Shown here: one piece after another, positions 48,860 to 56,678 of the stretch
Layout: each line of letters opens with the position of its first letter
Numbering within the stretch: the stretch's first letter is position 1
Source of the DNA: a bacterium
GTDB taxonomy: Bacteria; UBP4; UBA4092; JAOAEQ01
NCBI GenBank assembly: GCA_026416715.1
Contig: JAOAEQ010000023.1
Location: 1 to 56,678, forward strand
Length of the DNA stretch: 56,678 bases
Direction of reading: 5' to 3'
Notes under the pieces: generated by a model
The model's database searches: none
What the model was told of the DNA's origin: nothing
The model's input: only the letters and a program-made list of their open reading frames with translations
Position numbers and translations under genes: made by a program

Positions 48860-48922
48860 GAGAATGATAAAATGGTAATGCCGGAATTTCAGTTTATGGC
48901 GTTCGAATAATCTGATACATAA

Positions 48923-50335
48923 TTATCTATCTGCCGGTTCGGTATGGACGGTAATCTGTGCTATTTGAGGGAACTCAGATTTTATCCTCTGTTCGATAGC
49001 GGTTGAAATATCATGGACTTCGGGTAAGGATAGTTCCGGTTGCAAGCAACAATGCAGCGATACCTTATACTTCCCTTCAGAAGTCTGAACATTGACTTCA
49101 TGGCAATCAAGCACACCAGGGATCATTTCTGCAGTAGCTTTTATCTTTCCTACTAACCGTTGGGTTTGACCGGTAACATCTTTTGCCGGGACAGAATTAT
49201 GGTTTGCGATTTCAAGATGTGTCGTAACCTGTGCAACATTCGGTATCTCCTGTTTAATTCTATCTTCAAGCTGATGAGATAACTCGTGGGCATGCTCAAA
49301 TTTAGTTTCTGGCGCTAATTCTAAATGGAGGTTAATCGATAACTTCCGTCCGATTTCGCTTATTTGAACATTATGGATAGTCAATGATAGGGAATTCGCA
49401 ATCAATCGGATTTTATCTATGGTTTGTTCCTGGCTGGTAGCTTGCGGATCAGCGTGGATAACGATATCCGCATTCGGAATGAGTTTCGCGAGTTTCTGTT
49501 CAACTTCATTAACCACAGTATGCGCCTGTTCGAACGGAACTGTGCGATTAATTGCTAGCCGCATATCGATAAACGTTTGTGCGCCAGCTTTCCGAACTCG
49601 CAAATCACTGAACGACTCCACGCCGGAAACCGACCGAATCACATCTTCTATCTGTAACATCGTCGCTTCACCTGGTGCGGTATCGAGGAGAACGTCAATC
49701 GTCCGTTTTCCTAGGCGGACACTAACAATCAACACCCAGAGAGCAACGATAAGTGCTGCTATTGGGTCAGCCCAGTGCCAATCGAAAGCAAAAACGAATA
49801 TGAGACCGACGATAACTACCACCGTACTCCAAATATCACTTAGGAAATGCAATGCGTCTGCTTCCAATGCTTGACTATCATATTTTTTCGCTGCACGAGA
49901 TAATGCTACCGCCCGTGATATTGTTATTGCTAAAGAAACCAGCATCGTACTTAACGCGACCCAACCTACATCAATCTGCGTCGGTTTAATCAACCGCTGG
50001 ATAGCTTCAGAAATAATCCAGAAGCAGGTGATAAGCAAGAGTGCGGTTTCGATTAATGCGGAGAAACTTTCGATTTTATGATGGCCATAAAGATGTCGAC
50101 GGTCAGCAGGTTTATCGGAGAAGCGAACCGCAAAATAGGTGATCAGTGCTGCACCAAGGTCAAGCGCAGAATGTGCCGCTTCAGAGATGATACCTAAACT
50201 GCCGGTGATAATCCCGATAACTATTTTAAGAATTGTGAGAAATCCTGCTGCCCAAACGGAAGATAAAGCAACCTGCGCCTTCTCTCGGCTATCGGAATTA
50301 AGATCCTGATGTAGATTGTTATGCTGGTGAGCCAA
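48923..50335 (-). CDS. cation diffusion facilitator transporter with three C-terminal domains
   Basis: 470 residues against about 300 in the family. Six membrane spans (about 20-205) carry the two HxxxD zinc-site halves, HSALD in span 2 and HFLSD in span 5, plus the LYGHHKIE loop. This fits Zn2+/Mn2+/Fe2+ export. The C-terminus then holds three tandem ferredoxin-like CTD modules (about 215-290, 300-378, 388-468), each with the pattern V-x-x-C/F-H/S-x-L-x-V-R and F-E/P-x-A-H-x-x-x. Normal CDF proteins have one, which dimerises and senses metal. The start is a TTG with no Shine-Dalgarno, directly abutting a tandem TTAAAT repeat; no ATG is available upstream of the first span. Confidence 0.88.
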   Translation of the reverse strand: MAHQHNNLHQDLNSDSREKAQVALSSVWAAGFLTILKIVIGIITGSLGIISEAAHSALDLGAALITYFAVRFSDKPADRRHLYGHHKIESFSALIETALLLITCFWIISEAIQRLIKPTQIDVGWVALSTMLVSLAITISRAVALSRAAKKYDSQALEADALHFLSDIWSTVVVIVGLIFVFAFDWHWADPIAALIVALWVLIVSVRLGKRTIDVLLDTAPGEATMLQIEDVIRSVSGVESFSDLRVRKAGAQTFIDMRLAINRTVPFEQAHTVVNEVEQKLAKLIPNADIVIHADPQATSQEQTIDKIRLIANSLSLTIHNVQISEIGRKLSINLHLELAPETKFEHAHELSHQLEDRIKQEIPNVAQVTTHLEIANHNSVPAKDVTGQTQRLVGKIKATAEMIPGVLDCHEVNVQTSEGKYKVSLHCCLQPELSLPEVHDISTAIEQRIKSEFPQIAQITVHTEPADR

Positions 50336-50339
50336 AATA

Positions 50340-50536
50340 GGTTAAATAGGTTAAATAAGTTAAATAAGTTAAATCTATAGCGTTAAAATTCATGGTCTGG
50401 TAAGGTATCGGGTATCGAAATTGTAAGCGTGATAAATGAATCTCCAAAACGCTAACCCAGACGACACAAAGCCGAAACCTCTACCGATTGATCGCAATCT
50501 TATATAACCATTTAACCTATTTAACTCATTTAACGG
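50340..50536. repeat. Long structured inverted repeat, GGTTAAATA flavour
   Basis: The left arm (50340-50374) is four 9-nt units GGTTAAATA, GGTTAAATA, AGTTAAATA, AGTTAAAT. The right arm (50504-50536) is the complement, ATTTAACCT, ATTTAACTC, ATTTAACGG. Inside, AGCGTT (50379-50384) pairs with AACGCT (50448-50453), ATTCAT (50388-50393) with ATGAAT (50436-50441), and GTCTGG (50395-50400) with CCAGAC (50457-50462). The last pair crosses the others, as in a pseudoknot. It fills the gap between the EF-G stop and the CDF start, both minus-strand. Confidence 0.75.
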
Positions 50537-50548
50537 CTTTTTGATAGA

Positions 50549-52642
50549 TTATGTTTCTTCTTCTTCCGCCGCTTCAGGTTTCCGAGCGGCAATAATCTTC
50601 TGACTCACTTCCGGTGGAGTTTCCTGATAATGGGAAAATTTCATTGTATAACTGCCACGACCCCGAGCAATTGACCGTAAATCAATCGCATAGCGTGACA
50701 TTTCCGCTAGCGGTACCAACGCTTTTATCACCTGTTTCCCATTTTTCGAATCTACACCCATAATCTGCCCACGTTTCGCATTGATATCGCCTATAATATC
50801 CCCCATATATTGTTCAGGTACCGTCACTTCAACTTCGACAATCGGCTCGAGAATGACCGGTTTAGCTAATTCCATTGCTTTTTTAAACCCGATTGACGCT
50901 GCAATTTTGAACGCCATATCCGAAGAATCAACTTCGTGATAAGAACCATCGTAGAGCGTAATTCTCAAGTCGGTTACCGGAGAACCAGAAAGAACACCTT
51001 TCTGGAGAGCTTCTTGCAATCCTTTTTCCACGCTCGGAATATATTTTGACGGGACGACACCGCCGAAAATCTCGTTCACGAACTCGTATCCTTTACCACG
51101 TGGGAGCGGTTCAAGCCGTAGCCAGACATCGCCATATTGACCGCGACCGCCGGATTGCCGTTTATATTTCCCTTGCGCTTCTGCTTTAGTCCGAATCGTT
51201 TCTCGATATGCAATTTTTGGCGGAGTTAATTCTGCATCAACGCCAAACTTTGTTTTCATTCGGTCTAGAACAATATTTAAATGTAAATCGCCCATGCCAG
51301 AAATAATCGTCTGTCGGGTTTCCGTATCTCGCCGAACTGATAAGGTCTGGTCTTCTTCCGTCAACCGATGAATCGCATTGCTGATTTTCTCTTCATCGCC
51401 CTGCGTTTTCGCTTCAATGGCCATCATAATTACCGGGTCTGGAAACTTCGTTGCTGGCAACATTATCGGATGTTCCCGGTCAGCGAACGTATCCGAAGTT
51501 GTCGTTACGGCAAGTTTCGAACAGGCAGCAATATCACCGGCAACCACTTTATGCACCACCGCATGCTGCTTCCCCATAACCCAGAATAAATTCGCTATTT
51601 TCTCATCTTTTCCTTTATTAACATTATACACGATTGAATCTGATTTCAAGATACCGGAATATACTCGAATAAAACTTAACCGCCCAGCAAAAGGGTCAAC
51701 GATGGTTTTATAGACAAACGCACATAACGGCGCGTCGGATTTGCAAGGTCGTTCCTCTTCTTTTTTACTCTCGGGGTTAATTCCTTTTACTGGCGGCATT
51801 TCCGCCGGTGAAGGAAGATAATCAACAATAAAATCTAATAGGGTAGCGACGCCCGTTGTCTGCACCGCAGCACCACATAAGACTGGAATGAATTTCCGTT
51901 GTCGAATCCCGATAACCAATCCTTTTTGAATTTCTTCTGGCGTTAGTGCTTGTCCATCAAGATATTTCATAGTTAACTCATCATCAGCTTCCGCTGCTGC
52001 TTCGATTAACTTCTCTTTATATTCTTGCGCTTGTACCATCAGGTCAGCGGGAATCTCTGCTTCTTTTATTTTTCCATTCTCGTTCAACTCCGCTTTCATT
52101 TTCAGCAAATTTATTACACCACGGAACCCTTGTTCTTTTCCGATTGGCAAAGAGATCGGCACCGTGTTCATTTTAAACGTTTCACTAATCGAATGAATTG
52201 CACTGAAAAAATCTGCGCGTTCGCGGTCCATTTTCGTGATAAACGCTATTCGTGGAATCGCATATTCATCCGCATACGCCCAAACTTTTTCCGTCTCAAC
52301 TTCAACTCCGGACGATGCATTGATCACCACGAGCGCAGTATCCGCGACCCGCATACTGCCTTTCACCTCGCCAATAAAATCCGCATATCCCGGAGTATCA
52401 ATAATATTTATTTTGGTTTTTTTCCAATCACACGGCGCTAACGTCGCATTAATGGTTATTTTCCGTTTAATTTCATCCGGGTCGAAATCGGTCGTGGTGG
52501 TTCCTTCATCAACTTTACCCAAGCGGGTTATCGCACCAGAAACGAACAGCATTGCTTCCGTAAGCGAAGTTTTACCTGTCCCGTTATGTCCAACAACAAC
52601 GATATTACGTATCTGTTCCGTAGCATATTCTTTTACATTCAT
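50549..52642 (-). CDS. elongation factor G paralogue (EF-G2 type)
   Basis: 697 residues, start after CAGGAGTTTTAGA. The GTPase domain has P-loop VVVGHNGTGKTSLTEAM, switch II DTPGYADFIGEVKGSMRVADT and NKMD-type ITKMDRE. Domains II-V follow, with GRGQYGDVWLRLEP, GVVPSKYIPSVEKGLQEA and EQYMGDIIGDINAKRGQI. The P-loop GHNGTGKT with TEAMLF, and the shortened switch I, are those of the EF-G2/FusA2 group and not of canonical EF-G (GHIDAGKTTTTE). Whether it acts in translocation, recycling or as a tetracycline-resistance-like factor is unknown. A canonical EF-G should be elsewhere in the genome. It is upstream of secD/secF in gene order but on the same strand, beyond a 187-bp gap. Confidence 0.9.
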   Translation of the reverse strand: MNVKEYATEQIRNIVVVGHNGTGKTSLTEAMLFVSGAITRLGKVDEGTTTTDFDPDEIKRKITINATLAPCDWKKTKINIIDTPGYADFIGEVKGSMRVADTALVVINASSGVEVETEKVWAYADEYAIPRIAFITKMDRERADFFSAIHSISETFKMNTVPISLPIGKEQGFRGVINLLKMKAELNENGKIKEAEIPADLMVQAQEYKEKLIEAAAEADDELTMKYLDGQALTPEEIQKGLVIGIRQRKFIPVLCGAAVQTTGVATLLDFIVDYLPSPAEMPPVKGINPESKKEEERPCKSDAPLCAFVYKTIVDPFAGRLSFIRVYSGILKSDSIVYNVNKGKDEKIANLFWVMGKQHAVVHKVVAGDIAACSKLAVTTTSDTFADREHPIMLPATKFPDPVIMMAIEAKTQGDEEKISNAIHRLTEEDQTLSVRRDTETRQTIISGMGDLHLNIVLDRMKTKFGVDAELTPPKIAYRETIRTKAEAQGKYKRQSGGRGQYGDVWLRLEPLPRGKGYEFVNEIFGGVVPSKYIPSVEKGLQEALQKGVLSGSPVTDLRITLYDGSYHEVDSSDMAFKIAASIGFKKAMELAKPVILEPIVEVEVTVPEQYMGDIIGDINAKRGQIMGVDSKNGKQVIKALVPLAEMSRYAIDLRSIARGRGSYTMKFSHYQETPPEVSQKIIAARKPEAAEEEET

Positions 52643-52829
52643 TCTAAAACTCCTGTATTAGACCAAATAAAGTTTTTTATTGAGTTTGATAAAAGTTGTT
52701 AGTTTTATTCATGTAAACTCTACATATGTCCTCTTCCAAGTGTCGCATGAGAAGCGCACTGAAGTAATGTATGCTTCAACATTAAGGTATGCGGCATTGA
52801 TTTGACTTCAGAATTTTGACATTGGGTAT

Positions 52830-53738
52830 TTATCTTTTTAAGTGTCTTCGTTCCCAATTAACCCATTCAAGAACTATCGGACTGGCAACATAGATTGATG
52901 AGAAGGTTCCGGAAATAACGCCAATAATCATCGTGAACGCAAAATCGTGAATAACTTGCCCGCCAAAGAAAAAGAGACAGAGAACGACGATAAATACGGT
53001 CAAGACCGTTAAAATAGTTCGACTCAATGTCTGATTGGTGCTTAAATTGATAATTTCAGCGAACGACAGTTTGCGATGGAGCCGCAAATTCTCTCGAATC
53101 CGGTCGTAGATGATAATCGTATCATTAATCGAATATCCCATAATGGTTAGAATCGCTGCAATAACTACTAATGAGATTTCTTTATGGAATAGAGAAAGCA
53201 TACCAACAACGATGATAACATCATGGAGCATGGCGAAAATCCCAGCAACTGCATATTTGAATTGGAACCGCCACGCCATATAGACAATCATTCCACCCGA
53301 TGCCCAAAGCACCGCAAGAAATGCGCTCCGAACGAAATCGCGACTTACGCTCGCCCCGACGGTTTCCCGACGAAGCACTTCTATTTTCTGCTCGGGAAAA
53401 CTCGTGGTTAATGTTTCGACAATGATATTTGCGGTCTGTTCAGTAGCTTTTTCAGCGGTACCTGCCCGGATAATATAATCCGTTCCTGTAAATCCTACTT
53501 CTTGGATAGTACTTTCGCCGAGCCGAATTTTGGCTAGGGCAGCTCGAATGGCATCGGTTTGAATTGGTTGGCTAAATTTGACTTCGACTAGAGTTCCACC
53601 TTCAAAATCAATATTTCCACGCAGTCCCCAAACGCTTAAGGAAATGATCCCAATAAGAACAAAAAATGCGGTTATGCCATACGCATAATACCGTTTTCCG
53701 ATAAAATCAATATTCGGTTGTTTTATAAATTGAATCAT
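52830..53738 (-). CDS. secF: protein translocase subunit SecF
   Basis: 302 residues from ATG at 53738, with GGA 8 nt upstream; an in-frame TTG at 53750 is also possible. SecF works with SecD and SecYEG, using the proton gradient to finish export of proteins across the inner membrane. It has one N-terminal span, the periplasmic loop opening NIDFEGGTLVEVKFSQP, and five more spans including GYSINDTIIIYDRIRENLR and the end region TVFIVVLCLFFFGGQVIHDFAFTMIIGVISGTFSSIYVA. It follows secD by 88 bp. Confidence 0.97.
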   Translation of the reverse strand: MIQFIKQPNIDFIGKRYYAYGITAFFVLIGIISLSVWGLRGNIDFEGGTLVEVKFSQPIQTDAIRAALAKIRLGESTIQEVGFTGTDYIIRAGTAEKATEQTANIIVETLTTSFPEQKIEVLRRETVGASVSRDFVRSAFLAVLWASGGMIVYMAWRFQFKYAVAGIFAMLHDVIIVVGMLSLFHKEISLVVIAAILTIMGYSINDTIIIYDRIRENLRLHRKLSFAEIINLSTNQTLSRTILTVLTVFIVVLCLFFFGGQVIHDFAFTMIIGVISGTFSSIYVASPIVLEWVNWERRHLKR

Positions 53739-53826
53739 TCTGTATTCCAATGCAAACGGATATTCGCAGATATAAACTGAACATGCGATTTGTATCTGTT
53801 TAAATCGGTTTGCATTAGCCCTTCAT

Positions 53827-55473
53827 TTAAATACTAAGTTTCGTAAAACTACGGCGTAAGGTTAGCCAATCGAAAATAACCCGAGTAACTAAAATTGCCG
53901 TAAACATACTGATAACCAACCCGATACTTAACGTAACCGCAAATCCGCGAACCGGTCCGGTTCCGAATTGGAATAACATTACTGCCGCAATAATCGTAGT
54001 AACATTGGAATCGAGAATCGCATTAAACGCACGGTTGTATCCCGCATCGATTGCTGACCGAACAGTTTTTCCGGCGCGTAGCTCTTCTCGAATCCGTTCG
54101 AAAATCAGCACGTTCGCATCTACTGCCATACCAATGGTTAATACAATCCCAGCAATACCGGGAACGGTTAACACCGCATCCAACGCAGATAACGCTGCAA
54201 TTAATATGATGAGATTTAACACTAACGCAATATCCGCAATGAGTCCCGACCCGCGATAGTAGAAAAACATAAACCCGGCAACGAGCAATCCGCCAAGTAT
54301 CGCGGAAAAAATTCCTTTCTGAATCGAATCGAGTCCAAGGCTCGGTCCAATCGCCCGACTTTCTTCAACCAATAGCGGCGCTGGTAACGCTCCGGCTTTT
54401 AGCACGATCGCTAAATCTTTCGCTTCTTCCATCGTGAATCGTCCTTCAATCATCGCACTTCCGCCACTGATACGTTCTCGAATTACTGGCGCACTTTTCA
54501 CTTCGCCGTCGAGCACAATCGCTAACCGTTTTTTTACATTCGCCGCAGTCACCCGTTCGAAAATCAGCGCTCCTTGCCGATCGAGTTTCAGCTCGACATA
54601 CGGCGCACCGAATTTCATCGTATTGAATTTTACTGACGCTTGCGCAATATGTTCTCCGGTTAATTCTGCTTTCGTCCGGAGCAGAATCGGTTCGGTTACC
54701 GGTTGACCATCTTTCGTTTCACGGAGATATTTCAGTTCATATCCTTCCGGAATTACGGCACCGGGTTTCAGTTGCATCGTTTGATAATCAATAATCTGGT
54801 CAACTAATTCCGGGTCGGCAACAATTTTAAATTCTAAGAACGCTTGTTTCTGGATAATTTGAGAAGCACGAACCGGATCTTCTTCTCCAGGAAGCTGAAC
54901 GACAATACGGTCAGTTCCTTGGAATGCAACGTTCGTTTCAGATAGTCCGAGTTGATTAACCCGGGTCTCGATAACTTTCCGGGCGCGATCCATAATATCC
55001 GTGGTTTTCTCATGGATAATTCGGTCATCAACGGTTAGCGCGATTTGATTCTCTTTAACCGGCGCAGCACTATCTATTTTTAGGAGCAGAGATTTATCAA
55101 GAATAGCTTTAATTGCGGGTTCATTTGCTTTATTGGTATATTGAATGATGTTCGCTACGGTACCACCGCCGTAGATAGCTTTTGCATCAAGCCGGGCGTT
55201 AGCGAAATCGAGATTAAGCCGTTCAATTTCTTTCGCAACCTCCATCTCTTTAACTTTATCCATATCCACCTTAAGCAACATATGGACGCCACCTTGCAAA
55301 TCCAGCCCGAGTTTCAGTTTCCGTTTATTTAAGAATTCATATTCCGATTTGCTTAATTTCGATTGCTGCTCTTTGGATAATGAATACCAACGAATCGTCG
55401 GATAAATATACCACGCTGAAGCGATTAACACCACAGCAATTAAAATAAGTTTCCATTTCCCTAACCGTCCCAT
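53827..55473 (-). CDS. secD: protein translocase subunit SecD
   Basis: 548 residues, start after GAGGAGAACCT. Landmarks: LGLDLQGGVHMLLKVDM after the first span, a P1 periplasmic domain with DRIVVQLPGEEDPVRASQI (about 160-180), the base-region FLEFKIV, and C-terminal spans with VDANVLIFERIREELRAGKTVRSAIDAGYNRAFNAILDSN. The Asp in GMAVDANVLIFE is part of the proton path. No yajC precedes it. It is transcribed toward secF, with a strong promoter upstream at 55576-55605. Confidence 0.97.
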   Translation of the reverse strand: MGRLGKWKLILIAVVLIASAWYIYPTIRWYSLSKEQQSKLSKSEYEFLNKRKLKLGLDLQGGVHMLLKVDMDKVKEMEVAKEIERLNLDFANARLDAKAIYGGGTVANIIQYTNKANEPAIKAILDKSLLLKIDSAAPVKENQIALTVDDRIIHEKTTDIMDRARKVIETRVNQLGLSETNVAFQGTDRIVVQLPGEEDPVRASQIIQKQAFLEFKIVADPELVDQIIDYQTMQLKPGAVIPEGYELKYLRETKDGQPVTEPILLRTKAELTGEHIAQASVKFNTMKFGAPYVELKLDRQGALIFERVTAANVKKRLAIVLDGEVKSAPVIRERISGGSAMIEGRFTMEEAKDLAIVLKAGALPAPLLVEESRAIGPSLGLDSIQKGIFSAILGGLLVAGFMFFYYRGSGLIADIALVLNLIILIAALSALDAVLTVPGIAGIVLTIGMAVDANVLIFERIREELRAGKTVRSAIDAGYNRAFNAILDSNVTTIIAAVMLFQFGTGPVRGFAVTLSIGLVISMFTAILVTRVIFDWLTLRRSFTKLSI

Positions 55474-55575
55474 AGGTTCTCCTCAAAAAAATACGATTCA
55501 AACGGATGCCAACGCTAATGCTCCGCCTACAGCGGATTCCTGCCGATTGAATCGTGGTTTATAAACAGAGTAAAT

Positions 55576-55605
55576 ATTATACTTAATTTAGACCCATTCT
55601 GTCAA
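55576..55605 (-). promoter_or_regulatory. sigma-70 promoter for secD-secF
   Basis: On the minus strand TTGACA (55605-55600), 18-nt spacer, TATAAT (55581-55576). Both boxes match the consensus exactly. The start point would be about 95 nt before the secD ATG. Confidence 0.7.
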
Positions 55606-55643
55606 AAAAAAGTGTATGTTTTTTCATTACGGTTTCTTGGACG

Positions 55644-55681
55644 GGTAAGGATGAACGAGCTCGAGCTCGTTCATCCTTACC
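55644..55681. repeat. 38-bp perfect palindrome without loop
   Basis: Left half GGTAAGGATGAACGAGCTC, right half its exact complement, with the axis inside GAGCTCGAGCTC. It lies between the end of the small minus-strand gene at 55719 and the secD promoter. No T-run follows, so it may be a terminator hairpin, a cruciform or a binding site. Confidence 0.85.
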
Positions 55682-55718
55682 GGACAATAAAACTAGGTTT
55701 AACTAGGAAAGGACTCGA

Positions 55719-56255
55719 TTATCGGGAGCGGTAATATTGCAACAACTCCGGCGTTGGGATAAATGGGTCTGGGATAGGGAGGTTATCGATGAGCAAGCAA
55801 ATATATACTCCACGGTAGAGATGAACACCAGCCAATTGGAATTCGGTTGCGGCTTTATTCCATTGGTTACGGATAGAGTCACCAGTAGATTGCCATGCGG
55901 CAACTGCTAATTTCATGCGGGTTTGCTGTTGTATCCGAGCAGGGGTGGGTTGATAAGGTTTTTCCGGTAATCGGCGAGCATAATCCTGTCGCGCGTTCGT
56001 TCTTACATAGGAATTTTTTCCGAGCGGACCGGATTTGGTAAGTTGCAGTTTCGGTTCGAGATATCTTATAGTTGCGGTAGATAATTCTGCAGGAAATAGA
56101 ATCGATTCAAGTATTTGAGTGATTAACTTTCGTAGTTCTGGTTCCGACGTAGGGATAGATTCGGTTAACGCGTTGAATAATTGTTTTGAGAAATCGTCTA
56201 AAACAAAATTAAACTTTTTAGTTATATAAATAAACGTTGGATATTGATTTTTCAT
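55719..56255 (-). CDS. unknown protein, resembles phage/integrated-element virion-type small proteins
   Basis: 178 residues, start after AGGTGGTATCGT. The N-terminal half (about 1-85) is helical and unassigned. From about 85 the sequence GPLGKNSYVRTNARQDYARR leads into PTPARIQQQTRMKLAVAAWQSTGDSIRNQWNKAA and the end HLYRGVYICLLIDNLPIPDPFIP. The order P-x-T-P-x-R-x-x-Q-x-x-x-R-x-x-L-A, then W-x-x-x-x-x-x-x-R-x-x-W-N-x-A-A, then GxxLY-x-x recalls a group of small proteins in phages and metagenomes of unknown role. That is pattern memory only. It has its own promoter. No other phage gene is nearby. Confidence 0.5.
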   Translation of the reverse strand: MKNQYPTFIYITKKFNFVLDDFSKQLFNALTESIPTSEPELRKLITQILESILFPAELSTATIRYLEPKLQLTKSGPLGKNSYVRTNARQDYARRLPEKPYQPTPARIQQQTRMKLAVAAWQSTGDSIRNQWNKAATEFQLAGVHLYRGVYICLLIDNLPIPDPFIPTPELLQYYRSR

Positions 56256-56296
56256 ACGATACCACCTATTTTAATATTTAGTTACCATAAAAATAA

Positions 56297-56325
56297 ATAG
56301 TATTATAAAATCTGGATGATGTCAA
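56297..56325 (-). promoter_or_regulatory. probable sigma-70 promoter for the 55719 gene
   Basis: Minus strand TTGACA (56325-56320), 17-nt spacer, TACTAT (56302-56297). It is about 45 nt from the start codon. The -35 is consensus; the -10 matches at four of six bases. Confidence 0.45.
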
Positions 56326-56458
56326 GAGGAAAATAAAGAGCAGAGACTTTAATCCTATAAATTTTGGGGAATAATGAATAATGCAGGCTGGTAGTCTATA
56401 GAGGATAAGAAATACTACCGCATAACTGTATAGCCGGAGATACCTCTGATGCGGTTTT

Positions 56459-56498
56459 CGCAAAGTTTACCCCAATAGATATCGGGGTAAACTTTGCG
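56459..56498 (-). terminator. perfect 15-bp stem-loop
   Basis: CGCAAAGTTTACCCC (56459-56473), 10-nt loop, GGGGTAAACTTTGCG (56484-56498). It starts 16 bp after the stop of the minus-strand gene entering from the right, which suits a transcript end. No T-run follows. The rest of 56326-56458 shows nothing. Confidence 0.6.
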
Positions 56499-56514
56499 CT
56501 CATTCAAAAACAAG

Positions 56515-56678
56515 CTAAAAAATCACGTTCGCTAATACACCGCTTCCTTCTACCGACGAACCTAAACTTTCATCCGGCGTATTCCCGGAAAGTTTATTCT
56601 GCTCGAAATAATTTATATATGCTCCGTCACTCAACAGTCCAGCACCGCTATTATTCGTGCACCAATTCCCGATAATCG
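56515..56678 (-). CDS. C-terminal end of a right-handed beta-helix-like protein
   Basis: A 53-codon open frame enters from the right edge on the minus strand and ends at TAG (56517-56515). Its residues include IIGNWCTNNSGAGLLSDGAY and the end SVEGSGVLANVIF. The first is the coil pattern of parallel beta-helix proteins (NosD/pectate-lyase-like, I-x-x-N-x-x-x-x-N-G-G-G). This is probably a secreted protein whose main part is outside the window. The fragment is too short for more. Confidence 0.55.
   Translation of the reverse strand, partial: IIGNWCTNNSGAGLLSDGAYINYFEQNKLSGNTPDESLGSSVEGSGVLANVIF

Noticed and set aside
1-56678. tRNA, rRNA or tmRNA genes
   Set aside because: I looked in the intergenic gaps for acceptor-stem/T-loop patterns and rRNA landmarks and saw none; a dedicated covariance search was not possible.

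Overview
A 56.7 kb window of moderate-to-low GC DNA from an uncultured bacterium, probably with a Gram-negative-type envelope. This is inferred from a lipoprotein with a lipobox, separate secD and secF, pseudopilins with the GFTLIELLIVVAIIAILAAIAIP-type N-terminus, and several very large secreted proteins with a PVELS-F tail. That mix, together with repeated Gfo/Idh/MocA oxidoreductases, uroporphyrinogen-decarboxylase-like proteins and golvesin-type domains, recalls candidate phyla such as Sumerlaeota, Hydrogenedentota or Omnitrophota. I cannot place it from sequence alone. I saw no rRNA, tRNA, CRISPR array or complete insertion sequence.

Layout. 1-2 kb: 3' end of a cell-wall amidase, a methyltransferase and a TIM-barrel protein. 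2-6.6 kb: comEA-like DNA-uptake protein, mutL, a sigma-54 response regulator and a tiny YXWGXW-like lipoprotein. 6.6-8.8 kb: a two-gene sugar operon (oxidoreductase and isomerase). 9-12.4 kb: a solitary Cas4-like protein, a small basic protein and a secreted phosphoesterase fused to a PQQ-type propeller. 12.5-16 kb: a pyrimidine cluster pyrK-pyrD-pyrF-pyrE. 16-24.6 kb: ogt, two URO-D-like proteins, an AT-hook protein, an alanine/glycine:cation symporter, a CNNM/CorC protein, a ParB-like fragment, a c-type cytochrome and another oxidoreductase. 24.8-28 kb: an HtrA-type protease next to a protease-fold paralogue that has lost its catalytic His and Ser. 28-46.8 kb: an envelope and polysaccharide region with two pseudopilins, a secreted polysaccharide deacetylase, a phosphodiester glycosidase, a hydantoinase/oxoprolinase-like protein, GH5-like and GH26-like secreted enzymes, a phosphohexomutase, a GH94 phosphorylase and a 876-residue secreted beta-protein. 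47-50.3 kb: an ATC-hydrolase-like gene bracketed by two copies of a promoter-bearing element, a TPR protein and an enlarged CDF transporter. 50.5-56.7 kb: an EF-G paralogue, secF, secD, a small unknown protein and the end of a beta-helix-like protein.

The most unusual layer is intergenic. Many gaps hold imperfect inverted repeats whose arms are built from units of about 9 nt, in several sequence flavours: GGTTAAATA; CGCAGAGAA; AAACGGAGA; AAATGTCAA. In several of them the differences between arms are transitions that keep a G-U pair in the strand that would be transcribed. Their outer arms often end just before start codons that lack a Shine-Dalgarno sequence. Alongside them are perfect hairpins and a 38-bp perfect palindrome. 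A separate ~220-bp element, present twice, carries a perfect consensus sigma-70 promoter followed by a conserved region that may be a structured leader RNA.
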